The notes: generated from the letters alone by a model not told the origin. 64,000 bases of DNA from Citrobacter sp. FP75 (GCF_018342065.1 NZ_JAFDOE010000001.1:1505431-1569430); one strand, 5' to 3'. Shown: positions 22,743 to 33,323, numbered from the stretch's first letter. Program-made: numbers and translations.

Positions 22743-23864
22743 TTAACTCTGAGTTCGCGGATTTGCAGGGAAAATAGCGCCTAAAACGCTGGGCTCTGCC
22801 GCACCGGTTACTGAGGGTAAATTGCCCGGCAATCCCGCCAAAGTTCGCCACGCCAGCCAGGCAAAGGCTAGCGCTTCCATATCATCACCGCTAATGCCAG
22901 CCTCATCGGTAGAGGTGACCTCTGTACCCGGCAACAATGCCGCCAGGCGCATCATCAACAACGGATTACGGCTTCCTCCGCCACACACCATCAACCGCTC
23001 GCAACCGCCGCTTAACAAAACCTGCTCGGATATGGTCACGGCCGTGAGTTCGGCAAGCGTCGCCTGCACATCGCGTGGTGCCATCCCCGGAAACTGCGCC
23101 AGATGACGTTCTATCCAGCCGTAATTAAAGTACTCGCGACCAGTGCTTTTGGGTGCCGGTGCAGAAAAATAGGGATCGCTCAGCATACTTTGCAACAAAG
23201 GAAGAATCACCGTTCCTTCGCAGGCCCACTGCGCGTCTTTGTCGTAGGGTTGTCCACATTGCCGCCAGATCCAGGCGTCCATCAGCATATTACCCGGTCC
23301 GGTGTCGTATCCCCGTACCGGCTGCTTTGGAATCAGCAAAGACAAATTAGCAATACCGCCGATATTCAACACCATTCGACGCTCCGTTGGATGCGCCAGC
23401 AGCGCCTGATGGAAAGCCGGAACTAACGGCGCTCCCTGCCCGCCCAGCGCCATATCACGCCGGCGAAAATCACCAACGACGGTAATTCCGGTACGCGCCA
23501 CGATCTGGTTGTTGTCACCAATTTGCAGCGTATGCGGCGCGCTGCCCGTCGGCTCATGCCAGACGGTTTGACCATGGCAGCCTATCGCGACGATATCCTG
23601 CGGCTTTAATTTTTGCTGCGCCAGCAGCGCATTTACCGCCTCGGCAAACAGACGGCCCAATTGCGTGTCCAGTTGACCATACTGCGACAGCGTGAGCTGC
23701 TGCCCTTGACAGATATCGAGGATGGCCTGTTTCAAATGGATGGGGATGGGCAAGGTCAGACTCGCCTGCTGCGCGACCATCGTTTCATCTATTGCCGCCA
23801 GCACAACATCAACACCATCAAGGCTGGTTCCAGACATAACACCGATAAAACGGCCCGATTTCAT
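22743..23864 (-). CDS. anmK: Anhydro-N-acetylmuramic acid kinase
   Basis: A 373-residue kinase of the ASKHA fold that opens and phosphorylates 1,6-anhydroMurNAc during murein recycling. The N-terminal phosphate loop is [15 protein letters not shown]. The ATP-binding GIANLSLL and [14 protein letters not shown] segments and the [17 protein letters not shown] signature are present. It is adjacent to mliC, the lysozyme inhibitor, so two cell-wall functions are neighbours. Confidence 0.96.
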   Translation of the reverse strand: MKSGRFIGVMSGTSLDGVDVVLAAIDETMVAQQASLTLPIPIHLKQAILDICQGQQLTLSQYGQLDTQLGRLFAEAVNALLAQQKLKPQDIVAIGCHGQTVWHEPTGSAPHTLQIGDNNQIVARTGITVVGDFRRRDMALGGQGAPLVPAFHQALLAHPTERRMVLNIGGIANLSLLIPKQPVRGYDTGPGNMLMDAWIWRQCGQPYDKDAQWACEGTVILPLLQSMLSDPYFSAPAPKSTGREYFNYGWIERHLAQFPGMAPRDVQATLAELTAVTISEQVLLSGGCERLMVCGGGSRNPLLMMRLAALLPGTEVTSTDEAGISGDDMEALAFAWLAWRTLAGLPGNLPSVTGAAEPSVLGAIFPANPRTQS

Positions 23865-23995
23865 ACGTCATCCTTTTAGACAAGTTAGCCTTGACACTCA
23901 ACCATAAAGTGCTAATTAATTCCATGCTTCGTTGATGATTTTTAATGGCAAATCATGACAATGGTCGCTTAATTACATCAATTATATGAATGATT

Positions 23996-24030
23996 CGTTT
24001 ATACTCGGTTGATCCGATTTCGGTTAAGAT
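23996..24030 (+). promoter_or_regulatory. Candidate PhoP-dependent slyB promoter
   Basis: A PhoP-box-like direct repeat CGTTTA-N5-GGTTGA (23996-24012) is followed after 12 bp by TAAGAT (24025-24030), a plausible -10. This spacing is normal for PhoP promoters, and slyB is PhoP-activated in E. coli and Salmonella. Each half-site has one mismatch to GGTTTA. Confidence 0.5.
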
Positions 24031-24137
24031 TTTCATATTGCTCCAGTAGAACATGTGACCTTAGGCTCACAAATGCCATATAATTGAACCATGAAGGGTG
24101 CTCTATTAGCGTTTCGTGGTGTAAAGGAGAGTTATAA

Positions 24138-24605
24138 ATGATTAAACGTGCACTGATTGTTTCATTAATGGGATTATCTTTAGCGGGTTGCGTTAACAAC
24201 GATAGTCTTTCAGGTGACGTGTATACCGCATCCGAAGCGAAACAGGTTCAGAACGTGACCTACGGTACGATCGTTCATGTTCGTCCGGTGCAAATTCAGG
24301 GTGGTGATGACGCTAACGTGATCGGCGCTATCGGTGGTGCGGTGCTCGGTGGATTCCTCGGTAACACCGTCGGCGGCGGTACCGGTCGTTCATTAGCCAC
24401 GGCGGCAGGTGCGGTTGCGGGCGGGGTTGCAGGTCAAAGCGTGCAGGGTGCGATGAATAAAACCCAGGGTGTGGAACTGGAAATCCGTAAGGATGACGGT
24501 AACACCATCATGGTGGTGCAGAAACAAGGCGCAACCAAATTCGCTTCGGGCCAGCGTGTTGTGATGGCGAGCAACGGCCGCGAAGTTACCGTTTCTCCGC
24601 GCTAA
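24138..24605 (+). CDS. slyB: Outer-membrane lipoprotein SlyB
   Basis: A 155-residue lipoprotein of the glycine-zipper 2TM family that stabilises the outer membrane under PhoPQ-type stress. The signal peptide ends in LAGC, with C18 as the lipidated residue. The Gly-rich double-hairpin region (IGAIGGAVLGGFLGNTVGG, then AGAVAGGVAGQSVQG) spans about residues 60-108. An AAAGGAG precedes the ATG. It is convergent with slyA. Confidence 0.95.
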   Translation: MIKRALIVSLMGLSLAGCVNNDSLSGDVYTASEAKQVQNVTYGTIVHVRPVQIQGGDDANVIGAIGGAVLGGFLGNTVGGGTGRSLATAAGAVAGGVAGQSVQGAMNKTQGVELEIRKDDGNTIMVVQKQGATKFASGQRVVMASNGREVTVSPR

Positions 24606-24613
24606 TCGAATTT

Positions 24614-24648
24614 ACGTGTGGTCATGACCGGCCACACGTAGATTTTCG
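24614..24648. terminator. slyB/slyA intergenic hairpin
   Basis: ACGTGTGG and CCACACGT form an 8-bp stem, followed by AGATTTTCG on the plus side. It lies between the convergent slyB and slyA genes. Confidence 0.6.
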
Positions 24649-24650
24649 CA

Positions 24651-25085
24651 TCAGCCCTGCGACTGTAGCTCAATGATGTTGTGTTCCAGTCGGGCAACCA
24701 GCTTAATCAGCAGATTAATTTCCTCCGTTGAAATCCCTTCCAGAATCTCACCGCGCGTTTTGTTGATTACCGCTTCCATATCAGCAATCAGCGGTTCGGC
24801 TTTCTCCGTCAGTTTAATTCGCTTTGCCCGACGATCGCTGGCGCAAGTCTGTCGTGAAATGAGTCCTTTTTCTTCCAGTTGGTCAAGCGTACGCACCAGT
24901 GAAGGCTGCTCAATACCAATCGCTTTAGCCAGCTGAATCTGCGATTGATCCGGCGGCAACTGATGAATGTTGTGCAGCGTAACCCAATGCGTCTGCGTCA
25001 ACTCCAGAGGTTTTAGGCGATGGTCAATCAGAGCACGCCAAATGCGCACCAACCGTGCCAGATCAGAACCTAGTGGCGATTCCAA
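24651..25085 (-). CDS. slyA: MarR-family regulator SlyA
   Basis: A 144-residue winged-helix dimeric regulator that counters H-NS silencing and controls the divergent ydhIJK genes. The winged helix spans about residues 30-95 ([21 protein letters not shown], then [13 protein letters not shown]). An ATG exists at 25091, but the AAGGAG ribosome-binding site abuts it with no spacing. TTG at 25085 has a 6-bp spacing and gives the accepted 144-residue SlyA beginning [10 protein letters not shown], so I chose it. Confidence 0.93.
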   Translation of the reverse strand: MESPLGSDLARLVRIWRALIDHRLKPLELTQTHWVTLHNIHQLPPDQSQIQLAKAIGIEQPSLVRTLDQLEEKGLISRQTCASDRRAKRIKLTEKAEPLIADMEAVINKTRGEILEGISTEEINLLIKLVARLEHNIIELQSQG

Positions 25086-25284
25086 TTTCATCTCCTTATA
25101 ATTAGCTTGCTAAGTTATTGTGCTGATTTTAGAATAGTGTGCAGCATTTATATTCCCAAAACAAATGTATTGCCAAATTTGCTTACCGGATGACATTTTT
25201 TCAGACATTATGCGTTAAAGAGACGTATTGTCCCTTTTTTTGCTAAACCTATAGCAACGCTCTCTTCCGCCAAGGATTTTACCC

Positions 25285-25521
25285 GTGAAGTTTATGTTTA
25301 ATGCAACAGGATTGCCCCTACAAGATTTAATGATCGGTGCATCTGTCTACTTTCCTCCACTTTTCAAAGCGTTTATCCCCGGGTTTATCCTCTGGCTTGT
25401 TGTTCATCGCCTGCTACGCGACTGGATGTATTCCGGCGAAATCTGGCATCCCTTGTTAATGGATTTGTCGCTCTTTGCGCTTTGCGTGTGTCTGGGCTTT
25501 GTTATGCTGATTGCGTGGTGA
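25285..25521 (+). CDS. ydhI: Small inner-membrane protein YdhI (DUF1656)
   Basis: A 78-residue membrane protein with two hydrophobic helices (about residues 23-42 and 53-76), of the DUF1656 family. Genes of this family typically sit beside an HlyD-like adaptor and an FUSC/aromatic-acid exporter, as here. Its function is unknown. It is divergent from slyA and is the first gene of ydhIJK; SlyA regulates this set in E. coli and Salmonella. Confidence 0.92.
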   Translation: MKFMFNATGLPLQDLMIGASVYFPPLFKAFIPGFILWLVVHRLLRDWMYSGEIWHPLLMDLSLFALCVCLGFVMLIAW

Positions 25522-25523
25522 TT

Positions 25524-26387
25524 ATGTCGCTCAAAACCATCAAATACTTCTCCACTATTATAGTCGCTATTGCCGCCGTTCTCGCGGGGTGGTGGATGTG
25601 GAATTATTATATGCAGTCCCCCTGGACGCGCGACGGCAAAGTTCGCGCGGAGCAGGTCAGTATCACGCCGCAGGTTTCCGGAAGCATCACCAACCTCAAT
25701 ATTAAAGATAATCAGTTTGTTAATGCTGGCGACGTGCTGTTTGTTATCGATAAGACGCCGTTTCAGATTGCGGAACTGAATGCGCAGGCGCAGCTGGCCA
25801 AAGCGCAGTCCGATCTGGCAAAGGCCAACAACGAAGCCAATCGCCGCCGCCATCTGTCGCAAAATTATATCTCTGCCGAGGATCTGGACACGGCCAACCT
25901 CAATGTAAAAGCGATGCAGGCGAGCGTTGGGGCCGCTGAGGCCAGTTTGCAACAGGCCCGGTGGCAACTGACTCAAACGGAAGTAAAAGCACCGGTCGCC
26001 GGTTGGGTGACAAATCTCTCTACGCGCCGTGGTGATTACGCGACTACCGGTAAGCCCCTGTTTGCCCTGGTCGACAGCCACTCATTTTATGTGATGGGAT
26101 ATTTTGAAGAAACCAAGCTCCGCCATATTCGTGAGGGCGCACCGGCGTTGATTACGCTGTACAGTGGTAACGTAAAGTTACAGGGTCACGTTTCCAGCAT
26201 TGGCCGTGCCATTTACGATCAAAGCGTGGAGAGTGACTCCGGCCTGATACCCGATATCAAACCAAACGTACCGTGGGTACGACTGGCGCAACGGGTGCCC
26301 GTGCGTATCGAGTTTGACGCTCTACCGCACGATGTCACGCTGGTTTCGGGCACAACCTGTAGCGTGTCCATCGGTCAGCAAAAATGA
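25524..26387 (+). CDS. ydhJ: HlyD-family membrane fusion protein YdhJ
   Basis: A 287-residue periplasmic adaptor of an efflux system. It has an N-terminal transmembrane helix (residues about 8-27), a lipoyl/biotinyl-like half ([18 protein letters not shown]), a short coiled-coil hairpin (about residues 85-145, [19 protein letters not shown]), and a beta-barrel ([17 protein letters not shown]). The frame is open upstream to 25482. I chose the ATG at 25524, 2 bp after the ydhI stop, giving MSLKTIKYF. It overlaps ydhK by 4 bp. Confidence 0.93.
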   Translation: MSLKTIKYFSTIIVAIAAVLAGWWMWNYYMQSPWTRDGKVRAEQVSITPQVSGSITNLNIKDNQFVNAGDVLFVIDKTPFQIAELNAQAQLAKAQSDLAKANNEANRRRHLSQNYISAEDLDTANLNVKAMQASVGAAEASLQQARWQLTQTEVKAPVAGWVTNLSTRRGDYATTGKPLFALVDSHSFYVMGYFEETKLRHIREGAPALITLYSGNVKLQGHVSSIGRAIYDQSVESDSGLIPDIKPNVPWVRLAQRVPVRIEFDALPHDVTLVSGTTCSVSIGQQK

Positions 26388-28399
26388 AACGGCTTCACCT
26401 GACGTCAGGCAATTTGCCGTGGTTTAAAGCCACCGCCGCACAGTGGCGTTACGCACTGCGTAATACCATCGCGATGTGTCTGGCGTTAACGTTCGCCTAT
26501 TACCTGAATCTGGATGAACCCTACTGGGCAATGACCTCCGCTGCGGTGGTCAGTTTTCCCACCGTGGGCGGCGTCATCAGTAAAAGTCTGGGACGCGTGG
26601 CCGGCAGTTTGCTGGGTGCTACGGCGGCGTTGATCATTGCCGGACATACTCTCAACGAACCGTGGCTGTTTCTGCTCAGCATGTCAGTATGGATTGGCGT
26701 ATGCACCTGGGCCTGCGCGCACTTTGCCAATAATGTGGCTTATGCGTTTCAACTGGCAGGCTACACCGCGGCCATCATTGCGTTTCCGATGGTGAATACA
26801 ATTGAGATCACACAGCTGTGGGATATTGCCCAGGCGCGGGTGTGCGAAGTTATCGTCGGGATACTCTGCGGCGGTATGATGATGATGATCCTGCCCAGCA
26901 CGTCCGACGGTACCACGCTGCTGACGGCGCTGAAAAATATGCACGCGCGTTTGCTGGAACATGCCAGCCTGCTCTGGCAACCCGAAACCACCGATGCGAT
27001 CCGTTCAGCGCACGAAGGCGTGATCGGCCAAATTATGACCATGAATCTGCTGCGTATTCAGGCATTCTGGAGCCACTACCGCTTTCGCCGGCAGAATGCC
27101 CTACTCAATTCGCTGTTACACCAGCAACTGCGGATGACCAGCGTGATCTCCAGCCTGCGCAGGATGCTGCTGAACTGGCCTAATCCTCCGGCAAATACCC
27201 GGGACATCATCGAACAGCTATTAAGCGCGCTGGTGAAATCAGAAACCGACAGCTATACCGTGGCGCGCATTATTGCCCCTCTGCGTCCTGTGGATCAACA
27301 CGACTATCGACACATTGCCTTCTGGCAGCGGCTGCGCTATTTCTGTCGCATCTACCTGCAAAGCAGCCATTATCTGCATTTGCTGGAAAACGGCGTGACC
27401 GCCGAGCACATCAGCGTGAATCGCACCCCAGCTCTGGCTCGCCATACCGACAATGCTGAAGCAATATGGAGCGGGTTACGCACCTTCAGCACACTGATGC
27501 TGATCGGCGCGTGGAGCATTGGCGCACAGTGGGAATCCGGCGCGGGCGCGCTGACGCTGGCCGCCATTAGCTGCGTGCTGTATTCCGCCGTTGCCACCCC
27601 GTTCAAATCACTCTCGCTGCTGATGCGCACGCTGGTGCTGCTGTCATTGTTCAGTTTTGTGGTGAAATTTGGCCTGATGGTGCAAATCACCGATTTGTGG
27701 CAATTCATTCTGTTTCTCTTCCCGCTGCTCGCCACCATGCAGCTGTTAAAGCTACAAATGCCCGCCCTGGCCGGACTTTGGGGGCAGTTGATCGTTTTTA
27801 TGGGATCGTTCATTGCCGTGACCAATCCGCCGGTGTATGACTTCGCCGATTTTCTGAATGATAATCTGGCGAAAATTACCGGCGTGGCGCTGTCGTGGCT
27901 GGCCTTCGCTATCTTGCGACCGGGTTCAGACGCCAGAAAGAGTCGACGTCATATTCGCGCCCTGCGTCGGGATTTTGTCGACCAGCTCAGTCGGCATCCG
28001 TCGCACAGTGAACATGAATTCGAATCGCTGACCTATCATCATGTCAGCCAGCTCAGTAACAGCCAGGACGCGCTGGCGCGGCGGTGGTTATTACGTTGGG
28101 GAGTGGTACTGCTGAACTGCTCGCATGTGGTGTGGCAACTACGCGCCTGGGAAGCGCGTTCCGATCCATTAGCCCGTGTCAGGGATGTCTGCATCTCTCT
28201 CCTACGCGACGTGATGAGCGAGCGTGGCGTACAGCAACGTCCGCTGAATGCCACGCTTAGCGAGTTACAGCGCATCTGCGATGCGCTTGCTCACCATCAC
28301 CAACCTGCTGCCCAGGAACTGGCAGCCCTCATATGGCGACTGCATTGTTCACTTTCTCAGCTTGAACAGGCCCCGCCGCCGGGTACGCTGAGCGGGTGA
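26384..28399 (+). CDS. ydhK: FUSC-family exporter YdhK
   Basis: A 671-residue inner-membrane protein of the FUSC / aromatic acid exporter (AaeB-like) family. It has two blocks of hydrophobic helices (about residues 25-165 and 365-515) separated by soluble regions. The segment [21 protein letters not shown] is typical of the first block. With the adaptor YdhJ and the small YdhI it likely forms an export system of unknown substrate. It overlaps ydhJ by ATGA and ends next to the convergent sodC with no gap. Confidence 0.92.
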   Translation: MKRLHLTSGNLPWFKATAAQWRYALRNTIAMCLALTFAYYLNLDEPYWAMTSAAVVSFPTVGGVISKSLGRVAGSLLGATAALIIAGHTLNEPWLFLLSMSVWIGVCTWACAHFANNVAYAFQLAGYTAAIIAFPMVNTIEITQLWDIAQARVCEVIVGILCGGMMMMILPSTSDGTTLLTALKNMHARLLEHASLLWQPETTDAIRSAHEGVIGQIMTMNLLRIQAFWSHYRFRRQNALLNSLLHQQLRMTSVISSLRRMLLNWPNPPANTRDIIEQLLSALVKSETDSYTVARIIAPLRPVDQHDYRHIAFWQRLRYFCRIYLQSSHYLHLLENGVTAEHISVNRTPALARHTDNAEAIWSGLRTFSTLMLIGAWSIGAQWESGAGALTLAAISCVLYSAVATPFKSLSLLMRTLVLLSLFSFVVKFGLMVQITDLWQFILFLFPLLATMQLLKLQMPALAGLWGQLIVFMGSFIAVTNPPVYDFADFLNDNLAKITGVALSWLAFAILRPGSDARKSRRHIRALRRDFVDQLSRHPSHSEHEFESLTYHHVSQLSNSQDALARRWLLRWGVVLLNCSHVVWQLRAWEARSDPLARVRDVCISLLRDVMSERGVQQRPLNATLSELQRICDALAHHHQPAAQELAALIWRLHCSLSQLEQAPPPGTLSG

Positions 28400-28921
28400 T
28401 TATTTGATGACACCACAGGCGTAGCGCATGCCGCCACCGCCAAGCGGTTTCGGCTGATCGGACATATTATCGCCGCCCACGTGAACCATCAGCGCCTTAC
28501 CTTTAACCTCATCCAGTGATTTCAGACGTGGAGCAATAACTGCCGTCGTGGCGTTTCCTTCGGCATTAACAACCAACAAAGGCAAATCGCCCAAATGTCC
28601 GGCACCTTCCGGGCCTTCATGCTTGCCGGTTTTATGTGGATCAAAATGTCCGCCCGCAGCTTCTGCAGCCGAGGCTTTACCCTCTTTGATAGCAGGCTGA
28701 CAGCTACCATTAGCATGCACATGGAAACCATGTTCACCCGGCGGCAGTGCCTTCAGATCTGGCGTAAACTCCAGCCCTTTCGCGGTTTCAGCAATGGTCA
28801 CTGAACCAATCGACTGGCCAACGCCTTGCGACGTCACCAGGTTCATCTCAACTTTCTCACTGGCAGCCTGCGCGCCAGCGCAGGCCAGTAAGGTGATGAT
28901 GGCTAAACTCAAACGCTTCAT
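28400..28921 (-). CDS. sodC: Periplasmic Cu/Zn superoxide dismutase
   Basis: A 173-residue exported enzyme that dismutates superoxide. The signal peptide MKRLSLAIITLLACAGAQA is cleaved before ASEKVE. Metal ligands are in GEHGFHVHANGSC, GGHFDPHKTGKHEGP and HVGGDN, and two Cys (GSC and RYAC) form the usual disulfide. The start at 28921 is fixed by the signal peptide; the frame is open 17 codons upstream. Its stop codon abuts that of the convergent ydhK. Confidence 0.96.
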   Translation of the reverse strand: MKRLSLAIITLLACAGAQAASEKVEMNLVTSQGVGQSIGSVTIAETAKGLEFTPDLKALPPGEHGFHVHANGSCQPAIKEGKASAAEAAGGHFDPHKTGKHEGPEGAGHLGDLPLLVVNAEGNATTAVIAPRLKSLDEVKGKALMVHVGGDNMSDQPKPLGGGGMRYACGVIK

Positions 28922-29001
28922 ACGACCTCCGTCACTATGTGTCTGACTGATAAGTGTAAACCAGTGACGCAATTTTGAGCGACGGAACGCCGAATATGCG
29001 A

Positions 29002-29898
29002 TTACGGTACGTCGTAACCCAGTGCGGCCTTACGGATGCGGAACCACTGCTGACGAGACATAGCCAGAGACTCAGACTCAATGGCAGCGCGAACACGCTC
29101 AATTTTTCCTGAGCCAATAATCGGCAGCGGTTGAGACGGTAGACGTAAAATCCACGCGTACACCACCTGCTCAATGGACTGTGCGTTCAACTCTTGCGCT
29201 ACCGCGGCAAGTTCATTGCGCAGCGGCTGGAAGTAATCGTCATTGAACAGTCGTCCCCCGCCAAGACAAGACCAGGCCATCGGACGAATGCGCAGTTGTT
29301 GCAGTTGATCTAACGTACCATCCAGCAGGAGCGGCTGATGCACCGGTGAAATTTCAACCTGGTTGGTTGCCAGCGTAAACGGCAGACGCGATTGCAGCAG
29401 TGAAAACTGTGCGGGTGTAAAGTTAGACACACCAAAGTGGCGCACTTTGCCGCTATGATGCAGTTTTTTAAACGCCTCAGCCACCTCGTCAGCATCCATC
29501 AGTGGATCGGGGCGGTGGATCAGGAGCAGATCAATATGATCGGTCGCCAGCAGTTTCAGCGACTGCTCCGCACTGGCAATAATATGATCGCTGTCGGTGA
29601 TGTAATGACCCAGGGTATTTTCCGCACGCGCGGTGGTGGCGATACCGCATTTGGTCACAATCTGTATTTTTTCGCGCAGATGCGGAGCCAGCTTCATCGC
29701 CTCGCCAAACGCCGCTTCGCACTGGTATCCGCCGTAAATATCCGCGTGATCGACGGTGGTGACGCCCAGATCCAAATGTTCCTCAATAAAGCTGACTAAC
29801 TGTCGCGCGGACATATTCCAGTCCATCAACCGCCAGTACCCCATGACAAAGCGAGAAAATTCCGGGCCTTGCGGCGCAATAGTAATACGCTGAACCAT
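29002..29898 (-). CDS. ydhF: Aldo/keto reductase YdhF
   Basis: A 298-residue NADPH-dependent aldo-keto reductase with a TIM-barrel fold and unknown physiological substrate. Catalytic residues appear as D-x4-Y in VDHADIYGGYQ and in IVTKCGI (catalytic Lys). The NADP-binding segment PLPIIGSGKIERVRAA is near the C-terminus. The start at 29898 gives MVQRITIAPQGPEF; the open frame extends 34 codons upstream. It lies downstream of ydhL in the same direction. Confidence 0.94.
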   Translation of the reverse strand: MVQRITIAPQGPEFSRFVMGYWRLMDWNMSARQLVSFIEEHLDLGVTTVDHADIYGGYQCEAAFGEAMKLAPHLREKIQIVTKCGIATTARAENTLGHYITDSDHIIASAEQSLKLLATDHIDLLLIHRPDPLMDADEVAEAFKKLHHSGKVRHFGVSNFTPAQFSLLQSRLPFTLATNQVEISPVHQPLLLDGTLDQLQQLRIRPMAWSCLGGGRLFNDDYFQPLRNELAAVAQELNAQSIEQVVYAWILRLPSQPLPIIGSGKIERVRAAIESESLAMSRQQWFRIRKAALGYDVP

Positions 29899-29947
29899 AG
29901 CAGCTTCCTTATAAATGAATGTGCATCGAGTATACGCAATTACGCTT

Positions 29948-30187
29948 TTAAAAGAGTGAGGGTTGTTGCGGTTCTTCCGGTGGGCTGGGTTTGTTTGCAC
30001 GTAATTTACGCATCAGACGCTGGCGACACAGGCGTAGCACATCCTGCTTTTCGGCATCGCTCATTTTCTGCCAGTTAAAACGCTCATCCCGGCTACGAAA
30101 ACATCCCCGGCAAAATCCGCGTTCGTCGGACTGGCAGATCCCGCGGCACGGGCTCTGGACGGGGAAAAACTCCAGCTGTTCGGCCAC
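29948..30187 (-). CDS. ydhL: DUF1289 protein YdhL
   Basis: A 79-residue protein of the DUF1289 family with a compact Cys cluster (SPCRGICQSDERGFCRGCFRS) that probably binds a metal. Its function is unknown. It is divergent from nemR and shares the NemR operator region, so NemR may also control ydhL and ydhF; that is an inference from position. Confidence 0.92.
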   Translation of the reverse strand: MAEQLEFFPVQSPCRGICQSDERGFCRGCFRSRDERFNWQKMSDAEKQDVLRLCRQRLMRKLRANKPSPPEEPQQPSLF

Positions 30188-30258
30188 ATCCCCTCCTTTA
30201 GTAAGATTGATATACCTATTGAAGACGTTAACTGAATTTCTGGCAAGCGCTATTGCAT

Positions 30259-30274
30259 TAGACCGACTGGTCTA
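30259..30274. promoter_or_regulatory. NemR operator
   Basis: TAGACC-GACT-GGTCTA is an inverted repeat of the kind bound by NemR in E. coli. It lies 14 bp before the nemR ATG and 71 bp before the divergent ydhL start. Confidence 0.8.
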
Positions 30275-30288
30275 TTACACTCCATGCC

Positions 30289-30888
30289 ATGAACAAAGCA
30301 ACTGAACACGACACACGCGAACATCTTCTGGCGACCGGCGAGCAGCTTTGCATGCAGCGTGGTTTCACCGGTATGGGTTTAAGCGAGCTGCTGAAAACCG
30401 CCGAGGTGCCCAAAGGATCGTTTTACCACTATTTTCGCTCTAAAGAAGCGTTCGGTGTTTCCATGCTTGAGCGCCATTACGCAGCCTACCATCTGCGGCT
30501 GGCCACACATTTTGAGTCAGGCGCCGGAAACTACCGCGACAGAATTATCGCCTACTATCAGGAAACTCTGAATCAGTTTAGTCAGCACGGCATGATTAGC
30601 GGCTGCTTAACCGTAAAACTGTCTGCCGAAGTGTGCGATCTCTCAGAAGATATGCGTACAGCGATGGATACCGGCGCGCGGCACATTATTACCCTGTTGG
30701 CGCAGGCGCTGGAAAAAGGTCGCGACACACACTGTCTGTCGTTTACCGGCGAACCATTGCAGCAGGCGCAGGTGCTGTATGCGCTGTGGCTGGGGGCCAA
30801 TCTGCAGGCCAAGATGTCTCGCAGTGCCACCCCGCTGGAAAATGCGCTGGCACACGTTAAAACCATCATTGCAACGCCTGGCGTTTGA
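30289..30888 (+). CDS. nemR: TetR-family electrophile/HOCl-sensing repressor NemR
   Basis: A 199-residue TetR-family repressor of nemA and gloA that is inactivated by bleach and electrophiles such as methylglyoxal. The helix-turn-helix spans about residues 30-50 (LSELLKTAEVPKGSFYHYF). C106 in MISGCLTVK matches the key redox cysteine of the E. coli protein, and C21 and C116 (EVCDL) are also present. It is autoregulated through the operator just upstream and leads the nemRA unit. Confidence 0.95.
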   Translation: MNKATEHDTREHLLATGEQLCMQRGFTGMGLSELLKTAEVPKGSFYHYFRSKEAFGVSMLERHYAAYHLRLATHFESGAGNYRDRIIAYYQETLNQFSQHGMISGCLTVKLSAEVCDLSEDMRTAMDTGARHIITLLAQALEKGRDTHCLSFTGEPLQQAQVLYALWLGANLQAKMSRSATPLENALAHVKTIIATPGV

Positions 30889-30913
30889 CAGGCGTTTTTA
30901 TTTACTCAATTAC

Positions 30914-30928
30914 TAGACGACCGGTCTA
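30914..30928. promoter_or_regulatory. Second NemR-like palindrome before nemA
   Basis: TAGAC-GACCG-GTCTA lies in the nemR-nemA gap, 18 bp before the nemA ATG. It resembles the upstream operator but its half-sites are one base closer. Binding is not established. Confidence 0.5.
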
Positions 30929-30946
30929 TTCATATCTGGAGTTAAT

Positions 30947-32044
30947 ATGTCATCTGAAAAATTGTTTTCCCCGCTGAAAGTGGGCGCTATCACGGCGGCA
31001 AACCGCGTCTTTATGGCCCCGCTGACGCGCCTGCGTAGTATCGAACCTGGCGACATCCCGACTCCGCTGATGGCCGAGTATTATCGTCAGCGCGCCAGCG
31101 CGGGTCTTATCATCAGCGAGGCCACGCAGATTTCCGCCCAGGCAAAAGGTTACGCCGGAGCCCCTGGCATCCACAGCGCAGCGCAAATTGAAGCCTGGAA
31201 AAAAATCACCGCTGCCGTCCATGCGGAGCAAGGTCATATTGCCGTACAGCTGTGGCATACCGGTCGTATCTCTCACGTCAGCCTGCAGCCAAACGGACAG
31301 CCGCCGGTTGCCCCTTCCGCCCTCAGCGCCGGGACCCGTACCTCGCTGCGCGATGAAAATGGCCTGGCCACACGTGCCGATACCTCTATGCCGCGCGCCC
31401 TGGAAACCGAAGAAATTCCGGGGATCGTCAATGATTTCCGTCAGGCGATCGCCAACGCACGCGAGGCTGGATTTGACATGGTTGAGCTGCACTCTGCCCA
31501 TGGCTATCTGCTGCACCAGTTCCTGTCGCCGACCTCTAACCAGCGTACCGATCAGTACGGCGGCAGCGTCGAAAATCGCGCGCGTCTGGTGCTGGAAGTC
31601 GTCGACGCCGGGATCAAAGAATGGGGCGCAGACCGGATTGGTATTCGCGTGTCCCCTATCGGTTCATTCCAGAACGTCGATAACGGTCCAAATGAAGAAG
31701 CCGATGCGCTGTACTTGATTGAACAACTTGGCAAGCGCGGTATCGCTTATCTGCACATGTCCGAACCCGACTGGGCCGGCGGTGAGCCGTACAGCGATGC
31801 ATTCCGCGAGAAAGTTCGCGCACGTTTCCACGGCCCGATTATTGGCGCCGGGGCCTACACGCCAGAAAAAGCAGAAGCGCTGATTGAGAAAGGGTTAATC
31901 GACGCCGTCGCCTTTGGTCGCGCCTATATTGCTAACCCGGATCTGGTCGCCCGTCTGCAACGCAAAGCGGAACTGAACCCGCAGCGCGCGGAGAGTTTCT
32001 ACGGCGGTGGCGCGGAAGGTTACACCGATTATCCGACCCTATAA
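30947..32044 (+). CDS. nemA: N-ethylmaleimide reductase NemA (Old Yellow Enzyme family)
   Basis: A 365-residue FMN-dependent ene-reductase that reduces electrophiles such as N-ethylmaleimide and nitro compounds. It has an OYE TIM barrel starting [20 protein letters not shown]. The substrate-binding His pair region reads [16 protein letters not shown], preceded by [10 protein letters not shown]. The C-terminal phosphate-binding segment reads [15 protein letters not shown]. It lies 58 bp after nemR. gloA downstream belongs to the same regulon in E. coli, but here a promoter-like sequence precedes it. Confidence 0.96.
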   Translation: MSSEKLFSPLKVGAITAANRVFMAPLTRLRSIEPGDIPTPLMAEYYRQRASAGLIISEATQISAQAKGYAGAPGIHSAAQIEAWKKITAAVHAEQGHIAVQLWHTGRISHVSLQPNGQPPVAPSALSAGTRTSLRDENGLATRADTSMPRALETEEIPGIVNDFRQAIANAREAGFDMVELHSAHGYLLHQFLSPTSNQRTDQYGGSVENRARLVLEVVDAGIKEWGADRIGIRVSPIGSFQNVDNGPNEEADALYLIEQLGKRGIAYLHMSEPDWAGGEPYSDAFREKVRARFHGPIIGAGAYTPEKAEALIEKGLIDAVAFGRAYIANPDLVARLQRKAELNPQRAESFYGGGAEGYTDYPTL

Positions 32045-32066
32045 CGTCACAAACCCCGTTCTGTCA

Positions 32067-32096
32067 TTGATAGCGGCGCAACATCGCCGCTATACT
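32067..32096 (+). promoter_or_regulatory. Predicted gloA promoter
   Basis: TTGATA (32067-32072), an 18-bp spacer and TATACT (32091-32096). A palindrome TAGCGGCG...CGCCGCTA (32071-32092) fills the spacer. It may be a weak nemA terminator hairpin or a regulator site, since no T-run follows. Confidence 0.55.
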
Positions 32097-32141
32097 AAAA
32101 CAACATTTTGAATGTATTAGCCATTTTTAAAGGGGAAAAAG

Positions 32142-32549
32142 ATGCGTTTACTTCATACCATGCTGCGCGTAGGTGACCTGCAGCGTTCTATCGAGTTTTA
32201 TACCAACGTGCTGGGCATGAAGCTGCTGCGTACCAGTGAAAACCCTGAATACAAGTATTCTCTGGCGTTTGTCGGTTACGGTTCTGAAACCGACGAAGCC
32301 GTCATTGAGCTGACCTACAACTGGGGCGTCGATAAATACGACCTGGGCTCTGCGTACGGCCACATTGCCCTGAGCGTAGACAACGCTGCAGAAGCCTGCG
32401 AGCGCATTCGCCAGAACGGCGGCAACGTGACGCGCGAAGCGGGTCCGGTCAAAGGCGGTACGACGGTTATCGCATTTGTAGAAGATCCGGACGGTTACAA
32501 AATCGAACTGATCGAAGAGAAAGACGCAGGCCGCGGCCTGGGTGACTAA
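32142..32549 (+). CDS. gloA: Glyoxalase I
   Basis: A 135-residue metal enzyme that isomerises the methylglyoxal-glutathione hemithioacetal to S-lactoylglutathione. The four metal ligands fit the E. coli Ni enzyme: H5 (MRLLHTM), the Glu in VIELTYNWG, the His in YGHIALSV and the Glu in GYKIELIEE. An AAAGGGG sequence precedes the ATG. Its position after nemA ties methylglyoxal detoxification to NemR sensing. Confidence 0.97.
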   Translation: MRLLHTMLRVGDLQRSIEFYTNVLGMKLLRTSENPEYKYSLAFVGYGSETDEAVIELTYNWGVDKYDLGSAYGHIALSVDNAAEACERIRQNGGNVTREAGPVKGGTTVIAFVEDPDGYKIELIEEKDAGRGLGD

Positions 32550-32557
32550 TCTCCCCT

Positions 32558-32587
32558 CGGGCGCAGATCGTCTGTGCCCGTAGTTTT
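32558..32587 (+). terminator. gloA terminator
   Basis: CGGGCGCAGA and TCTGTGCCCG pair (one G-U) around TCG, followed by TAGTTTTA. Confidence 0.8.
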
Positions 32588-32643
32588 ATACTCATCATTT
32601 TGTCATAATACGCGCTGCAATTTTCCCGTATTAAGAGACCCAG

Positions 32644-33291
32644 ATGTCCGATAACGCTCAACTTTCCGGTCTGTGTGACCGTTTTCGTGGTTTTTATCCT
32701 GTCGTCATTGACGTAGAAACAGCAGGATTTAACGCCAAAACCGATGCGCTGCTCGAAATTGCAGCCATCACGCTGAAAATGGATGAACAAGGCTGGCTGA
32801 TGCCGGACATGACGTTACATTTCCACGTTGAACCGTTTGAAGGGGCAAATCTGCAACCGGAAGCTCTCGCGTTTAACGGTATTGATCCGAGTAATCCGCT
32901 ACGCGGCGCGGTCAGCGAATATGACGCCCTGCACGCCATCTTCAAAATGGTGCGCAAAGGCATCAAAGACAGCGGTTGCAATCGGGCGATCATGGTGGCG
33001 CATAATGCCACCTTCGACCACAGCTTCATGATGGCGGCCGCAGAACGCGCCTCGCTGAAGCGCAATCCGTTTCACCCGTTTGTTACCTTCGATACCGCAG
33101 CCCTGAGCGGTCTGTCGCTGGGACAAACCGTGCTGTCTAAAGCGTGTCTGGCAGCGGGTATGGAATTTGACGGAAATCAGGCGCACTCTGCCCTGTACGA
33201 CACCGAACGGACGGCGGTGCTGTTTTGCGAAATCGTTAACCGCTGGAAGCGCCTTGGCGGCTGGCCTCTGCCAGTGCCTGAAGAAGCGTAA
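32644..33291 (+). CDS. rnt: Ribonuclease T
   Basis: A 215-residue DEDD-family 3'-5' exoribonuclease that trims tRNA, 5S and 23S rRNA ends. The exonuclease motifs are [11 protein letters not shown] (Exo I), [11 protein letters not shown] (Exo II) and [11 protein letters not shown] (Exo III with the His general base). The ATG follows a GAGACC sequence. It is convergent with grxD through a shared bidirectional terminator. Confidence 0.97.
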   Translation: MSDNAQLSGLCDRFRGFYPVVIDVETAGFNAKTDALLEIAAITLKMDEQGWLMPDMTLHFHVEPFEGANLQPEALAFNGIDPSNPLRGAVSEYDALHAIFKMVRKGIKDSGCNRAIMVAHNATFDHSFMMAAAERASLKRNPFHPFVTFDTAALSGLSLGQTVLSKACLAAGMEFDGNQAHSALYDTERTAVLFCEIVNRWKRLGGWPLPVPEEA

Positions 33292-33323
33292 CGCGTCGCG
33301 AGTCAGGACGGATCACAGGCATA

